From Pantoea sp. AS-PWVM4 (GTDB lineage Bacteria > Pseudomonadota > Gammaproteobacteria > Enterobacterales > Enterobacteriaceae), in the NCBI RefSeq assembly GCF_000468095.1, contig NZ_ASZC01000016.1, positions 124,001 through 188,000 on the forward strand: a stretch of DNA of 64,000 nucleotides, given 5' to 3'. Positions 28,172 through 38,253 of the stretch are shown piece after piece. Numbering within the stretch: position 1 is the first letter of the stretch; each line of letters starts with the position of its first letter. The notes under the pieces were generated by a model. It ran no database searches, was not told the origin of the DNA, and worked only from the letters and a program-made list of their open reading frames with translations. The translations under genes and the position numbers were made by a program.

Positions 28172-29429
28172 TGCCGTTCTCCGCTGCCATCGATTCCATT
28201 ACCTGTGCTACGGTGTGGAAAGAACCACACACCAGAATCACATCCTCGGGCCGGGCCTGCTGACGCGCAGCCTGCCATGCTGAGTCTACGGTCGCAAATG
28301 CCTCACCGCTTGCCAGGTGAGCAATCAACTGCTCCGCCGTCGCACCGCGCGGGCCGTCAAGCGGTGCGCAGTACCAGCTATCCACCTGTGGTGCCAGCGC
28401 CGCCAGTGTCCCGGCGATATCTTTATCATGCAGCATCCCGACCACCGCATGAACCTTACCGGTACGCGGCAATTCAGCCAGACGTGAAGCCAGATAATAA
28501 GCGGCATGGGGATTATGCGCCACATCGAGGATCACACGCGGCGAGGTGCTCACCGTCTGAAAACGGCCTGGTAAAATCGCCAGCGGCAGATGCTGGCGAA
28601 TGATCGCTTCGCTTACCGATAAACCCGAGGCGCGCAACGCAATAAGCGCGGTGGCAGCATTGGGGAGCGGCACCTTTGGCAGGGGAAGATCGCGCAATTC
28701 GCCCTGCGCATCCTGCAAACTCCAGCTCTCGCCCTGCTGCTGCCATTGCCAGTCACGGTTACGCTGCAACAACAGCGCGCCCTTCTCTGCTGCAACCTCG
28801 GCAATGGTGTGCGGCATATCGGGCTCACCCACCACTGCGGGTTTCCCACCACGAAACACGCCTGCTTTCTCGCGGCCAATGCTTTCGCGGTCCGGTCCCA
28901 ACCAGTCGGTATGATCCAGTGCGATGCTGGTGATAACGGCGATATCCGCATCAACGATATTGGTGGCATCCAGCCGCCCCCCGAGACCGACTTCAAGGAT
29001 CACCACATCAAGCCCGGCAGCACGGAACAGATTGAGTGCCGATAAGGTACCGAATTCGAAGTAGGTCAGGGAAATATCGCCACGTCCGGCTTCAATCTCG
29101 GCAAAGCTGGCGCTGTGCAACGCTTCATCCAGCTCCGCGCCCTGGACGCGCACCCGCTCGGTGTAACGCACCAGATGCGGTGAGCTGTAGACGCCCACGC
29201 GGTATCCCGCCGCCATCAACAGGGTTTCCAGCGTACGGCAGGTGGTGCCTTTGCCGTTAGTCCCGGCAACGGTGAAAACAAATGGCGCGGGTTTGAGCAG
29301 GTCAAGACGTGAAGCGACGCGTTGAATACGATCCAGCCCCAGTTCAATGGGCTGAGAATGCAGGTGTTCAAGATAATGAAGCCACGTAGCTAAAGGCGAC
29401 GTGGCTTGGGGAAGGTGAAGAGTGTCCAT
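28161..29429 (-). CDS. folC: Bifunctional dihydrofolate/folylpolyglutamate synthase
   Basis: 422 residues, Mur-ligase fold. The P-loop is VAGTNGKGTTCRTLE (about 55-69). It adds glutamate to dihydropteroate and then builds folate polyglutamates. It lies between accD upstream and dedD downstream (11-bp overlap), the E. coli order. Contains the conserved LEVGLGGRLDATN segment. Confidence 0.97.
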   Translation of the reverse strand: MDTLHLPQATSPLATWLHYLEHLHSQPIELGLDRIQRVASRLDLLKPAPFVFTVAGTNGKGTTCRTLETLLMAAGYRVGVYSSPHLVRYTERVRVQGAELDEALHSASFAEIEAGRGDISLTYFEFGTLSALNLFRAAGLDVVILEVGLGGRLDATNIVDADIAVITSIALDHTDWLGPDRESIGREKAGVFRGGKPAVVGEPDMPHTIAEVAAEKGALLLQRNRDWQWQQQGESWSLQDAQGELRDLPLPKVPLPNAATALIALRASGLSVSEAIIRQHLPLAILPGRFQTVSTSPRVILDVAHNPHAAYYLASRLAELPRTGKVHAVVGMLHDKDIAGTLAALAPQVDSWYCAPLDGPRGATAEQLIAHLASGEAFATVDSAWQAARQQARPEDVILVCGSFHTVAQVMESMAAENGSGK

Positions 29430-29466
29430 GTGTCCCGTTAACTAACTTTATACGGTGCATTGGTGA

Positions 29467-29488
29467 AAAGGCGCATTTCTGCGCCTTT
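29467..29488 (-). terminator. accD terminator
   Basis: AAAGGCGCA (29467-29475) pairs with TGCGCCTTT (29480-29488), loop TTTC; the minus strand ends in CCTTTTC. It lies ten bases after the accD stop, before folC. Confidence 0.8.
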
Positions 29489-29498
29489 CCGTTGCCTG

Positions 29499-30407
29499 TC
29501 AGGCCTCGTTGCTCTCCGGCTCAGCCGCAATCGGCTGATCACCATCCTGCAGCGGCGCTGGCAGGTTCATCATTTTCGCCAGCAGGCTGGCCAGCTTAAA
29601 GCGCATCTCCGGACGACGGATGATCATATCGATCGCGCCTTTTTCGATCAGGAATTCACTGCGCTGGAAGCCCGGCGGCAGTTTTTCACGTACGGTTTGT
29701 TCGATAACACGCGGACCGGCAAAACCGATCAACGCTTTCGGTTCCGCCACGTTGAGATCGCCCAGCATCGCGAAGCTGGCAGAAACGCCACCCATGGTCG
29801 GGTCAGTCAGTACCGAGATATACGGCAGACCGCGTTCCTGCATTTTCGCCAGTGCGGCACTGGTTTTTGCCATCTGCATCAGCGACATCAGCGCTTCCTG
29901 CATACGCGCACCGCCACTGGCGGAGAAGCAGATCAGCGGGCAATTATCTTCCAGCGCCTGCTCAACCGCACGTACAAAACGCGCACCAACTACTGAACCC
30001 ATTGAGCCGCCCATAAAGGAGAACTCAAACGCCGCAGCCACGATCGGCATACCGTGCAGTTGGCCTTTCATGACGATCAGAGCGTCTTTCTCGTCGGTCT
30101 CTTTCTGAGCCGCCGCCAGACGATCTTTGTACTTCTTCGAGTCACGGAACTTCAACAGATCCTTGGGTTCCAGCTCGCTACCTAATTCTACCAGCGTTCC
30201 TTCATCCAGCAGGCTATGCAGGCGCTCACGGGCGTGCATGCGCATGTGATGGTCGCACTTCGGGCAGACCTCAAGATTACGCTCCAGCTCGGCGCGATAC
30301 AGCACCTGGCCACAGCTGTCGCACTTGGTCCAGACCCCTTCCGGGATGTTGGCGCGGCGCGTCGGCGTAATATTGCTTTTGTTAAGTATGCGTTCAATCC
30401 AGCTCAT
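29499..30407 (-). CDS. accD: Acetyl-CoA carboxylase carboxyltransferase beta subunit
   Basis: 302 residues. An N-terminal four-cysteine zinc ribbon (CDSC at about 28-31 and CPKC at about 47-50) is followed by the crotonase-fold carboxyltransferase domain with [12 protein letters not shown] and [17 protein letters not shown]. With AccA it transfers the carboxyl group from biotin to acetyl-CoA. A terminator follows, so folC probably has its own or a read-through promoter. Confidence 0.98.
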   Translation of the reverse strand: MSWIERILNKSNITPTRRANIPEGVWTKCDSCGQVLYRAELERNLEVCPKCDHHMRMHARERLHSLLDEGTLVELGSELEPKDLLKFRDSKKYKDRLAAAQKETDEKDALIVMKGQLHGMPIVAAAFEFSFMGGSMGSVVGARFVRAVEQALEDNCPLICFSASGGARMQEALMSLMQMAKTSAALAKMQERGLPYISVLTDPTMGGVSASFAMLGDLNVAEPKALIGFAGPRVIEQTVREKLPPGFQRSEFLIEKGAIDMIIRRPEMRFKLASLLAKMMNLPAPLQDGDQPIAAEPESNEA

Positions 30408-30539
30408 TGATGACCTTTCTGTTTAAAACCGACCTGGTCCAGTCTTCTCATTGCTGCTGAAATCACCTTCAGCAGGCCGTAAATGTCGCTCATTAAACCA
30501 CAACCGCTTCTCGCTGTGGATAAAAATCTGGTTTTGGGC

Positions 30540-31202
30540 TTACTGGGATTTCTGCTGACGTGCCTGACGACGATGACGCCAGACTTCAATCACGCCTGGC
30601 AGGATCGACACCACGATAATCGCGACGATCAGCAGTTTCAGGTTCTCCTGCACCACCGGCAAATCACCAAACAGGTAACCGGCGTAAGAGAACAACAACA
30701 CCCACAGCAGCGCACCCGCAACGTTAAAGAGCGCGAAGTGACGATAGGACATGTGTCCCATCCCTGCCACAAAGGGGGCAAAGGTTCGCACGATTGGTAC
30801 AAAGCGCGCAAGTATTATGGTTTTACCACCGTGGCGCTCGTAGAACGCATGGGTCTTATCCAGATAGCTGCGGCGGAAAATCTTCGAATTGGGATTGCTG
30901 AACAGCTTCTCGCCAAACAGACGACCAATGGTGTAGTTAACGGCATCACCGAGAATGGCCGCAATCACCATCAGGGCCACCATCATATGCACATTGAGGT
31001 CATTACTCGGCAGTGCGGCCAATGCGCCAGCAACAAACAGCAAAGAATCACCCGGCAGGAACGGCGTGACCACCAGACCGGTTTCGCAGAACAGAATCAG
31101 GAACAAAATGGCATAAATCCAGATACCGTACTGCGCCACCAGTTCGGCCAAATGCACATCAATATGCAGAATAAAATCGACGATAAAATGGATGAACTCC
31201 AT
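30540..31202 (-). CDS. dedA: DedA family membrane protein
   Basis: 220 residues from the ATG at 31200-31202, with AAGGAG upstream; the 11 extra N-terminal residues of the longer frame are not in E. coli DedA. It has the SNARE-assoc/DedA signature [19 protein letters not shown] and several membrane spans. The family is implicated in lipid carrier or phospholipid flipping and proton-motive-force homeostasis; the exact role of this member is not established. It lies 33 bp after truA. Confidence 0.94.
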   Translation of the reverse strand: MEFIHFIVDFILHIDVHLAELVAQYGIWIYAILFLILFCETGLVVTPFLPGDSLLFVAGALAALPSNDLNVHMMVALMVIAAILGDAVNYTIGRLFGEKLFSNPNSKIFRRSYLDKTHAFYERHGGKTIILARFVPIVRTFAPFVAGMGHMSYRHFALFNVAGALLWVLLFSYAGYLFGDLPVVQENLKLLIVAIIVVSILPGVIEVWRHRRQARQQKSQ

Positions 31203-31235
31203 AAAGCCAGGCTCCTTACATCCTTCGAGTAACAA

Positions 31236-32042
31236 TTAATCCGCGAGGAACAGTGGTCCCAGCGCAGGCTGAGGTAACGCAAAGTGGGACGGATAATCCA
31301 CCGCCACCAGATACAACCCCTCGGCTCTGGCGGTCGCTGCGGCAAGGGTGCGATCTTTCGCGGCCAACAACGTTGCCATCCAGGTTTCAGGCTGATTACC
31401 GCAGCCAATTTCCATCAGGCTGCCAACGATGTTGCGCACCATATGGTGTACAAACGCATTCGCTTTGATATCCACAATCACGTACGGTCCCTGACGCGTA
31501 ACGTTAAGATGCATCACATTACGCCACGGGGTACGTGACTGACACTGCACGGCGCGAAATGAGGTGAAATCATTTTCGCCCAGCAGGCATTGTCCGGCGC
31601 GCTGCATTTTTTCTGCATCCAGCGGATGATAAAAGTGCGTCACGCCGCTGCCCAAAATCGCCGGACGCAGCCGCTGGTTATAAATAACATAACGGTAGCG
31701 ACGCGCTGTAGCGCTGAAACGAGCATGAAACTCATCCGGCACCGCTTTAACCCAACGCACGGCGATATCCGGCGGCAGGTTGGCATTGACGCCCAACGTC
31801 CAGGCCCCCTCGGCACGCTGTGAGGTGGTTTCAAAATGCACCACCTGCCCGGTGCCATGTACCCCGGCATCAGTACGTCCGGCGCAAAACACGCTAACCG
31901 GATGGTTAGCGACTTTCGACAGCGCTTTTTCCAGCTTTTCCTGCACGCTGCGCACTTCCTGCTGCCGCTGCCAGCCATAATAACGGCTGCCGTCGTACTC
32001 AATACCCAGCGCCAGCTTATGCGTGTTACCTTCAGACAACAT
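31236..32042 (-). CDS. truA: tRNA pseudouridine(38-40) synthase
   Basis: 268 residues. Catalytic Asp in the [18 protein letters not shown] motif (Asp near residue 60). Modifies U38, U39 and U40 of the anticodon arm. Its ATG overlaps the usg stop in TAATG, giving coupled translation. Confidence 0.97.
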   Translation of the reverse strand: MLSEGNTHKLALGIEYDGSRYYGWQRQQEVRSVQEKLEKALSKVANHPVSVFCAGRTDAGVHGTGQVVHFETTSQRAEGAWTLGVNANLPPDIAVRWVKAVPDEFHARFSATARRYRYVIYNQRLRPAILGSGVTHFYHPLDAEKMQRAGQCLLGENDFTSFRAVQCQSRTPWRNVMHLNVTRQGPYVIVDIKANAFVHHMVRNIVGSLMEIGCGNQPETWMATLLAAKDRTLAAATARAEGLYLVAVDYPSHFALPQPALGPLFLAD

Positions 32043-33052
32043 TAATACAGATACTCCTGCACCAGCTTCTCAGCGGTTTTGACCGCCATCAGCGCGCCGC
32101 CGAAGCGGATGTTGTCAGCCACTGACCAGAATTGCAGCAGCTCAGGGATACCGTAATCGTTACGCACGCAGCCAACGCTCAATTCGCCGTTGCCGGACGC
32201 ATCCTGCACCTGAGTCGGATAATCGCCTTCGTCGCTCAGACGGATATCCTCGGCACGCGCCAGTTCATCTCGCGCTTCTTCAGCAGACAAAGGGCGCAGA
32301 TTTTCCACATGGACGATCTGCGCATTGCCGTAAAATACCGGGGCCTGCACGCTGCTCACCGCAATCGGTAAGCCTTCGTCCTGTAACACTTTGCGCACCT
32401 GATCCACCAGACGACGTTCGCTCTCCACGCTGCCGTTGCTGTCCACCTGCTGTGGCAGCAGGTTAAACGCCAGCTGACGACCATAATAATGTTCATCCGC
32501 CGGTACGCCGTTCAGCAGACGCGCGCTCTCGCCCGCCAGCGCATCCACCGCGCTCTTACCATCGCTGGAGACTGACATCAGGTTTGTTACCTGCAAACGC
32601 CCCAGACCGGCAGCATCCACCAGCGGTTTGATGGCGCTTAACAACTGGCTGACCAGGCTATCCGCCACACAGATGATGTTGCGGTTGCGGTAATCCGCCA
32701 GCACCTGGGGATTCACATCCGGCACCACCAATGGCACATCCGGCTCCAGCGCGAACAGATCGCTGCTGTCGATCACCAGGCAGCCCTGGCTGGCGGCTTC
32801 TTCGGCGTAACGCGCCGAGGCGCTGCGACCGGCAGCGAAAAACGCCAGTTGCGCCTGCGACCAGTCAAATTCCGCCGCATCTTGTACCCGCACCGAACGC
32901 CCCTCGAAACGCAGAGTTTCGCCTGCGCTGTTCTCGCTCGCCAGCAGATATATCTCACCAACCGGGAACTGGCGTTCCGCCAGCAGTTCCAGTACAGCGT
33001 TCCCTACTGCGCCTGTCGCGCCCAATAGCGCAATATTCCAGCCGTCAGACAT
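32042..33052 (-). CDS. usg: Usg-1, aspartate-semialdehyde dehydrogenase-like protein
   Basis: 336 residues with an ASADH fold: [20 protein letters not shown] at the N-terminus and a dimerisation domain. Where true ASADH enzymes carry the catalytic Cys (NCT), this protein reads [10 protein letters not shown], so it probably lacks that activity, as in E. coli Usg. Function unknown. It lies between pdxB and truA, overlapping truA by one base. Confidence 0.93.
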   Translation of the reverse strand: MSDGWNIALLGATGAVGNAVLELLAERQFPVGEIYLLASENSAGETLRFEGRSVRVQDAAEFDWSQAQLAFFAAGRSASARYAEEAASQGCLVIDSSDLFALEPDVPLVVPDVNPQVLADYRNRNIICVADSLVSQLLSAIKPLVDAAGLGRLQVTNLMSVSSDGKSAVDALAGESARLLNGVPADEHYYGRQLAFNLLPQQVDSNGSVESERRLVDQVRKVLQDEGLPIAVSSVQAPVFYGNAQIVHVENLRPLSAEEARDELARAEDIRLSDEGDYPTQVQDASGNGELSVGCVRNDYGIPELLQFWSVADNIRFGGALMAVKTAEKLVQEYLY

Positions 33053-33138
33053 GTTGGTTTACTCCAGACAATGACATAAAAACAGAAGGCGGTGATCTTC
33101 ACCGCCCAGGAATTAAGATTTATCCCGCGAGGGACAGT

Positions 33139-34272
33139 TTAACTCTGCTGCAAACTGGCACGGAAACCGAGTTGATTCAGCATCGCTGCCGCCTCTGCAT
33201 CATCACAGATCACCTGCAACGACGACCATTCGCGGCGCTCCTCATATTGCTTACGCAGGCGGTCAAACTCACCTGGTAGCGCAGCCACTTTACGCAGCGG
33301 CGCATCATCGCGGCGCACATCATACACCAGGTGCACCAGACGTTTCAGCGTCGGCTGATCGAGCTTGCCATGTAAGGTAATGCGACCAAACTCTGGCGCA
33401 GGCAGCAGGCTATCCAACGGCACCTGTTGCGGCTGACCGAGGAATGCGCACCAGGCTTCAAACACCTGCGTGGTACCGCGTGCCTTCCCTTCCAGGGTAT
33501 AACCGGCGATATGGGCGGTGGCGATATCAACTTTATCCAGCAGGTCCAGCGACAGCTCCGGTTCCGGCTCCCACACATCCAGCACCACGCTGAGATCCTG
33601 TCGTACTTTCAATACTTCCAGCAGCGCGGCGTTATCCACCACCGGACCACGGCAGGCATTGATCAGGATGGTGTTGGGTTTCAGCGCCATCAACAGCGCA
33701 GTATCGGCCAGATGCCAGCTTTTATACGGACCGTCTTTAAACAATGGCGTGTGGAAGGTCAGGATATCCGCCTGTGCCACCACCTCATCCAGCGAGCGAA
33801 AATCTTCCGCATCGCCACGATCGGCACGCGGCGGATCGCACAACAGGGTTTTCACCCCCCAGGCCTGTAAACGTTTGTGCAGGCGGCCACCGACATTACC
33901 GACACCGACAATCCCCACGGTACGATCGCGCAGCGCAAAACCATCACGTTCCGCCAGCAACAACAGCGAGGAGAAGACATATTCCACCACCGCGATGGCG
34001 TTGCAGCCCGGTGCTGCCGAGAACGCGATTCCTGCATCAGCCAGTGAGGCCTCATCGATATGGTCGGTGCCTGCCGTCGCAGTGCCAACAAATTTCACCG
34101 GTGTTCCTGCCAGCAGCGCGGCATTAACTTTCGTGACCGAGCGCACCATCAACCCGCTGGCATCCGCCAGTTCGGCTTCCGGTAACGGACGCCCCGGCAC
34201 CGCCAGCACCTCACCGGTGCGGCTAAAGAGTTCACGGGCGTACGGCATATTTTCATCGACGAGAATTTTCAC
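33139..34272 (-). CDS. pdxB: Erythronate-4-phosphate dehydrogenase
   Basis: Second step of DXP-dependent pyridoxal phosphate synthesis; NAD-dependent D-2-hydroxyacid dehydrogenase fold. 378 residues from the second of two adjacent GTG codons (34270-34272), with AGGA upstream, so that the protein begins with the [11 protein letters not shown] block. [13 protein letters not shown] is the NAD loop and [13 protein letters not shown] carries the catalytic His; the C-terminal DUF3410 region is present. First gene of pdxB-usg-truA-dedA. Confidence 0.96.
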   Translation of the reverse strand: MKILVDENMPYARELFSRTGEVLAVPGRPLPEAELADASGLMVRSVTKVNAALLAGTPVKFVGTATAGTDHIDEASLADAGIAFSAAPGCNAIAVVEYVFSSLLLLAERDGFALRDRTVGIVGVGNVGGRLHKRLQAWGVKTLLCDPPRADRGDAEDFRSLDEVVAQADILTFHTPLFKDGPYKSWHLADTALLMALKPNTILINACRGPVVDNAALLEVLKVRQDLSVVLDVWEPEPELSLDLLDKVDIATAHIAGYTLEGKARGTTQVFEAWCAFLGQPQQVPLDSLLPAPEFGRITLHGKLDQPTLKRLVHLVYDVRRDDAPLRKVAALPGEFDRLRKQYEERREWSSLQVICDDAEAAAMLNQLGFRASLQQS

Positions 34273-34324
34273 CACGGCTGTCCTGTAAATTCGCAAGGGC
34301 CATATTCTGGCACAAAGCCTTTGA

Positions 34325-35104
34325 TTAACCTAACCGGCTGCGATAGCGATCCGGTGTTGTGCCCGCCTGATGCTGAAACATCACAATCAGCGCCGAAGCG
34401 GAGCTGTAGCCCAGCTCATGGGCGATGGCCTGCACGCTGATGCCCTGCTCCAGCAGGGTGATAGCGCGTAAAAAACGCAGGCGCTGCCGCCACTCGCTAA
34501 ACGACATATTCAGCTGCTGCTGACAACGTCGCGCCAGCGTACGCTCGGTGGTAAACACGCGCTTCGCCCATTGTGCCAGCGTGGTGTTATCACCGGGGTG
34601 TGCCTGCAAGGCGTGCAGGATCGGGGCGAGCAGTTTGTCATTTGAGCCAGGCAGGTAACTTTTATGTACCGGCGCAAGACGTAGCCGATCCACTAAAACC
34701 TCACACAAACGCCAGTCTGCTGCGCTGTGCGGCTGCTCCAGCTCACGCCGGGCAAACTCGTCCATAATGGCATGAACAATGGCATCAACATTGAGCAGGC
34801 AGGCCTGTTGGGGTAAGCCGTCGCACAAATCCGCCGCCAGATTGAACGTGCGGAACAGCGACTGACGATGGTTATAGCTGCTGTGGCGCTGGCCCGAAGG
34901 GATCCAGATCGGCATATCTGCTGGCGTCAGCAGGCGTTCCCCTTCCACCTCCATCTCCAATACATGGCTTTTAACGAAAATCACCTGTCCCCAAGCGTGG
35001 GCGTGCGGCAGATATTCGGTTTTAGCATTGGCCTGTTCGAAACGCATAAAGTAGCGCAGCTGCGAGGCATCGACGGGTGGCTGATACTCAACCTGTAAAT
35101 TCAT
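34325..35104 (-). CDS. AraC-family transcriptional regulator
   Basis: 259 residues: N-terminal cupin-like sensing domain ([23 protein letters not shown]) and a C-terminal double helix-turn-helix (about 160-255; [20 protein letters not shown] and [26 protein letters not shown]). This layout matches exporter-linked AraC regulators such as NimR. It is divergent from a DMT exporter 95 bp away, which is its probable target. The effector is unknown. Confidence 0.88.
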   Translation of the reverse strand: MNLQVEYQPPVDASQLRYFMRFEQANAKTEYLPHAHAWGQVIFVKSHVLEMEVEGERLLTPADMPIWIPSGQRHSSYNHRQSLFRTFNLAADLCDGLPQQACLLNVDAIVHAIMDEFARRELEQPHSAADWRLCEVLVDRLRLAPVHKSYLPGSNDKLLAPILHALQAHPGDNTTLAQWAKRVFTTERTLARRCQQQLNMSFSEWRQRLRFLRAITLLEQGISVQAIAHELGYSSASALIVMFQHQAGTTPDRYRSRLG

Positions 35105-35199
35105 TCTGTCCGGTCATTAATGATTTTTGTCCGATTTTAGTTATCTGTTCTAAACCGGTCAAACGTAAACTGTTCGCGTTTACTTTCAGGAGCTGTACG

Positions 35200-36105
35200 A
35201 TGAACTTTCTGTTTCCGCTGGTGGCGGTGTTGATTTGGTCAATCAACACCATCGTGAGCAAACTCTCCGCCGGTAGCATCGATCCTGCCGCGATCTCGTT
35301 TTATCGCTGGATTCTGGCGCTGGCGGTGTTGACCCCGTTTGCGCTACCGGGGGTCTGGCGTCATCGTCGCCAGATTGTTGCCAGTAGCGGGCGTTTACTG
35401 ATACTCGGCCTGCTCGGCATGGTGCTGTATCAAAGCCTTGCCTATTATGCTGCGCACAGCGTGTCGGCGGTCATGATGGGGATTCTGGGCGCGACTATCC
35501 CACTGCTGACCATTCTGCTCAGCCTGGTGGTGTTGCGCCTGGCACCGACGCGCGGCATTTTGTTTGGCGGGCTGTTGTCGTTTGTCGGTCTGGTGTGGCT
35601 GGTAAGCGCCGGAAATCCGGCGCAACTGCTGAATCAGCGCCTCGGCAACGGGGAGTTAATGATGCTGGCGGCGTCAACCTCATACGCCTTGTACGGTGTG
35701 CTCACCAAACGTTGGGCGATCCCGTTGCCCACCTGGCAAAGCCTGTATGTGCAGATTTTCTTTGGTGTGTTGTTGCTGTTGCCCGGTTTTCTGCGCACGC
35801 CCGATGTGTCACTCAACACGCACAATATCCCACTGGTGCTGTTTGCCGGGCTGTTCGCGTCGATCATCGCCCCCTTCCTGTGGATCCTCGGCGTGCAGCG
35901 TCTGGGCGCCAGCACCACCAGCATCTTTATGAATTTTGTGCCGGTGTTCACCGCCATCATTGCCGTGTTGTTCCTGCATGAACAACTGCATGCGTATCAC
36001 TGGATTGGCGGCGGCATGACGCTGGTGGGGGTGATTCTGGCACAACGCCTGCGTACGCCACTGCGCCGCGCCCGCGCCGTGACGCCACCCGTCAGCGGAA
36101 ACTGA
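35200..36105 (+). CDS. DMT/EamA-family exporter
   Basis: 301 residues with about ten membrane helices and two EamA repeats (first about 1-135, second about 145-290; GASTTSIFMNFVPVFTAIIAVLFLHEQL). Start ATG 35200 follows CAGGAG; the upstream in-frame extension runs into the regulator gene and is rejected. Probably exports an amino acid, nucleoside or related metabolite under the divergent AraC-type regulator. The last 14 bp overlap the convergent tctE. Confidence 0.87.
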   Translation: MNFLFPLVAVLIWSINTIVSKLSAGSIDPAAISFYRWILALAVLTPFALPGVWRHRRQIVASSGRLLILGLLGMVLYQSLAYYAAHSVSAVMMGILGATIPLLTILLSLVVLRLAPTRGILFGGLLSFVGLVWLVSAGNPAQLLNQRLGNGELMMLAASTSYALYGVLTKRWAIPLPTWQSLYVQIFFGVLLLLPGFLRTPDVSLNTHNIPLVLFAGLFASIIAPFLWILGVQRLGASTTSIFMNFVPVFTAIIAVLFLHEQLHAYHWIGGGMTLVGVILAQRLRTPLRRARAVTPPVSGN

Positions 36106-37471
36106 TGGTCACCCGTAGCCCGCCCAACTGCGGGCTACGATCCAGCGTCAACTGCGCCCCGTGCCAGGTGCAGATATCCTTCACCAACGCCAACCCGATC
36201 CCCGCACCAGGCTGCTGCTGACCATGATCCAACCGGGAAAACGGTTGCAGCGCCTGCTGCTGGTCCGCTTCCTCAATCCCCGGACCGCTGTCTTCAATCT
36301 CCAGCCCCATCGCACTGATTCTTGCCGTGACGGTGCCGTGCGCCGGTGTGTACTTGATGGCATTATCCAGTAAATTGGCGCACAACTCCGCCAGCAGCAA
36401 CACGTCGCCCTGTACCTCGAGCTGACTGGCCCCTTCATACCCCAGATCGATCTGTTTATGCCGCGCCGCCGCATAGCCGCTAAAACACGCCTGCTGCACA
36501 ATCGCCGCCAGCTCAACACGCGCCATCGATTTATCTTCACCGTGGCGCGCCTTGATCTGCGCCAGTTGCAACAACCGGTCGGTTAACTGAACGGTGTCAT
36601 CCAGCGTGTGGCGCATGCCTTGCAGGCTTTCGCGCCATTGCTGTGGATCGTCACTGTTCAACGCCACCCCCACCTGCGTTTTCAGAATGGTCAGCGGGGT
36701 GCGTAATTGGTGTGAAACATCAGCGCTGAAGCGTTCCTGGCGTGCCAGCAGGCCGCGTAAACGCTCCAGATGACGGTTGAAGGCGATGATTAGCGGTTGT
36801 AGCTCCGACCACGGCAGCAGCGACGGCAGCGGCGTCAGTTCACCGGGAGCACGCCGCAACACCAGTCGCGACAAGCGCCGCAGCGGCCGCAACACCTTGC
36901 GCAGGAGCCACCCCGCCAACAGCAAGGTTATCAGCACCAGAATGCTTTGGCTGATCAACGCCGTACGTAGCAAGCCTTCCGCAAAGGCATGGCGTGAATT
37001 GAGCGTCTCCGCCACCAGTACCAGCGCCATGCCCTGCACGCCCTCGTCACTAACCGGTTGCCACAGGGCAGCAACACGAATCGGTTGCAGGTGATAACGC
37101 GCGTCATAGAAATGCACCAGCGCCGGAAAAGCGTCTGAGCGCGGGGCCGTCGCGGGTAACGGGGGTAGATCATCGTAACCGGACAGCGTCTCCCCCTCTG
37201 GCGAGATCACCTGATAGAACAACTGGTCATTCATATTGCGTTCAAAGCTATCCAGCACCACCCAGGGGACATCGACGCGAATACGCTTTTCCCGCACTTC
37301 CAACCGTTCCGCAACGGTCCGTGCCGAGGCCAGCAGGGAGCGGTCGTAAGCCTGATTCGCAGCATGCAACGCGCTTTGATAGTGGGTGTAGACCGATAAT
37401 CCCCACAGCAGCAACAGCGGGACCCCCAGCCACAACAACAACTCGCCGCGTAACGAGTGGATCAACCGCAT
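36092..37471 (-). CDS. tctE: Sensor histidine kinase TctE
   Basis: About 460 residues. TM1 (about 10-25), a periplasmic sensing domain (about 28-160), TM2 (about 170-192), HAMP-like linker, the H-box SADVSHQLRTPLTILK with the phosphorylated His, and HATPase N (NLLDNAIKYTP) and G (GAGIGLALVKDI) boxes. The ATG at 37469-37471 is chosen over the GTG at 37478-37480; both lie inside the end of tctD. It partners TctD to sense tricarboxylates, inferred from the adjacent tctCBA. Confidence 0.9.
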   Translation of the reverse strand: MRLIHSLRGELLLWLGVPLLLLWGLSVYTHYQSALHAANQAYDRSLLASARTVAERLEVREKRIRVDVPWVVLDSFERNMNDQLFYQVISPEGETLSGYDDLPPLPATAPRSDAFPALVHFYDARYHLQPIRVAALWQPVSDEGVQGMALVLVAETLNSRHAFAEGLLRTALISQSILVLITLLLAGWLLRKVLRPLRRLSRLVLRRAPGELTPLPSLLPWSELQPLIIAFNRHLERLRGLLARQERFSADVSHQLRTPLTILKTQVGVALNSDDPQQWRESLQGMRHTLDDTVQLTDRLLQLAQIKARHGEDKSMARVELAAIVQQACFSGYAAARHKQIDLGYEGASQLEVQGDVLLLAELCANLLDNAIKYTPAHGTVTARISAMGLEIEDSGPGIEEADQQQALQPFSRLDHGQQQPGAGIGLALVKDICTWHGAQLTLDRSPQLGGLRVTISFR

Positions 37472-38133
37472 TGCTGGCACTCAAGGCTGTAACCTAATCC
37501 GCGCAGCGTCACGATCGCCACATCGCTGCCCGCCAGTTTTTTGCGTACCCGATGGACATATAACTCAATCGACTCCTGACTGGCTTCATCACACAGCGTA
37601 AAGGTCTGTTCATACAGATGTTGGCGGGATACCGGATGACCCGGTCGGCGCATCAGGGTCGTCAGCACACTCGCTTCGCGTGGCGTCAGGCGCAGCGGTT
37701 TACGGTTCAACATGAAGCAGCCCTGGTTATCCCGCTCCAACTGACCAATCACCTGTGATTGCGCTAACTGCCCCTGGCCGCGCCGCAGCAAAGCGCGCAA
37801 GCGCGCCTCCAGTTCATCCAGCTCAAAAGGTTTGGTGAGATAATCATCTGCACCGGCATTCAAACCCTGCACCCGTTGCGCCAACGCGCTACGGGCAGTC
37901 AGCAGCAGAACCGGCACTTTCTGCTCACGTCGACGCAAACGCGCCAGGACTTCCAGACCATTCATCCGCGGCAACGTCACATCCAGCACCACCAACGCAT
38001 ACTCTTCGGTTTGCAGAACATGATCTGCCGCCACGCCATCGGCGACCCAATCTACCGCAAATCCTTTTTGCGTCAGCGCTTTTTGCAACCAACCCGCCAG
38101 CTCAACCGTGTCTTCCACCAGTAAGAGACGCAT
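37462..38133 (-). CDS. tctD: Response regulator TctD
   Basis: 223-residue OmpR/PhoB-type regulator. Receiver domain (1 to about 115) has the phospho-acceptor Asp in VLDVTLPRMNGLEVL; a winged-helix DNA-binding domain follows (about 130-220; LTPREASVLTTLMRRPGHPVSRQHLYEQ). Starts at the ATG at 38131-38133. The divergent tctC promoter has a direct repeat (38161-38179) suited to this protein. Confidence 0.92.
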   Translation of the reverse strand: MRLLLVEDTVELAGWLQKALTQKGFAVDWVADGVAADHVLQTEEYALVVLDVTLPRMNGLEVLARLRRREQKVPVLLLTARSALAQRVQGLNAGADDYLTKPFELDELEARLRALLRRGQGQLAQSQVIGQLERDNQGCFMLNRKPLRLTPREASVLTTLMRRPGHPVSRQHLYEQTFTLCDEASQESIELYVHRVRKKLAGSDVAIVTLRGLGYSLECQQCG

Positions 38134-38160
38134 GTCACACCCCGCCATTTTTCCCGATGA

Positions 38161-38179
38161 ATGAAAGGTAAATGAAAGG
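38161..38179. promoter_or_regulatory. Candidate TctD direct-repeat operator
   Basis: ATGAAAGG occurs at 38161-38168 and again at 38172-38179, an 11-bp period typical of OmpR/PhoB-family binding. It lies between divergent tctD and tctC, about 75-93 bp before the tctC start. Confidence 0.55.
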
Positions 38180-38253
38180 CTCGGGCCTTAACAATTCATT
38201 AACCGCGATTCTTCGGCGGGTATCACACTCTGAAACCTACTATGGAGCGACCA

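Noticed and set aside
32042-33052. usg as a second working aspartate-semialdehyde dehydrogenase
   Set aside because: The catalytic Cys position reads ADS rather than NCT, as in known Usg proteins, so enzyme function is not supported.
33518-34288. 256-codon Ser/Ala-rich ORF on the plus strand
   Set aside because: Antisense shadow of pdxB, with codon-composition-driven sequence and no domain.
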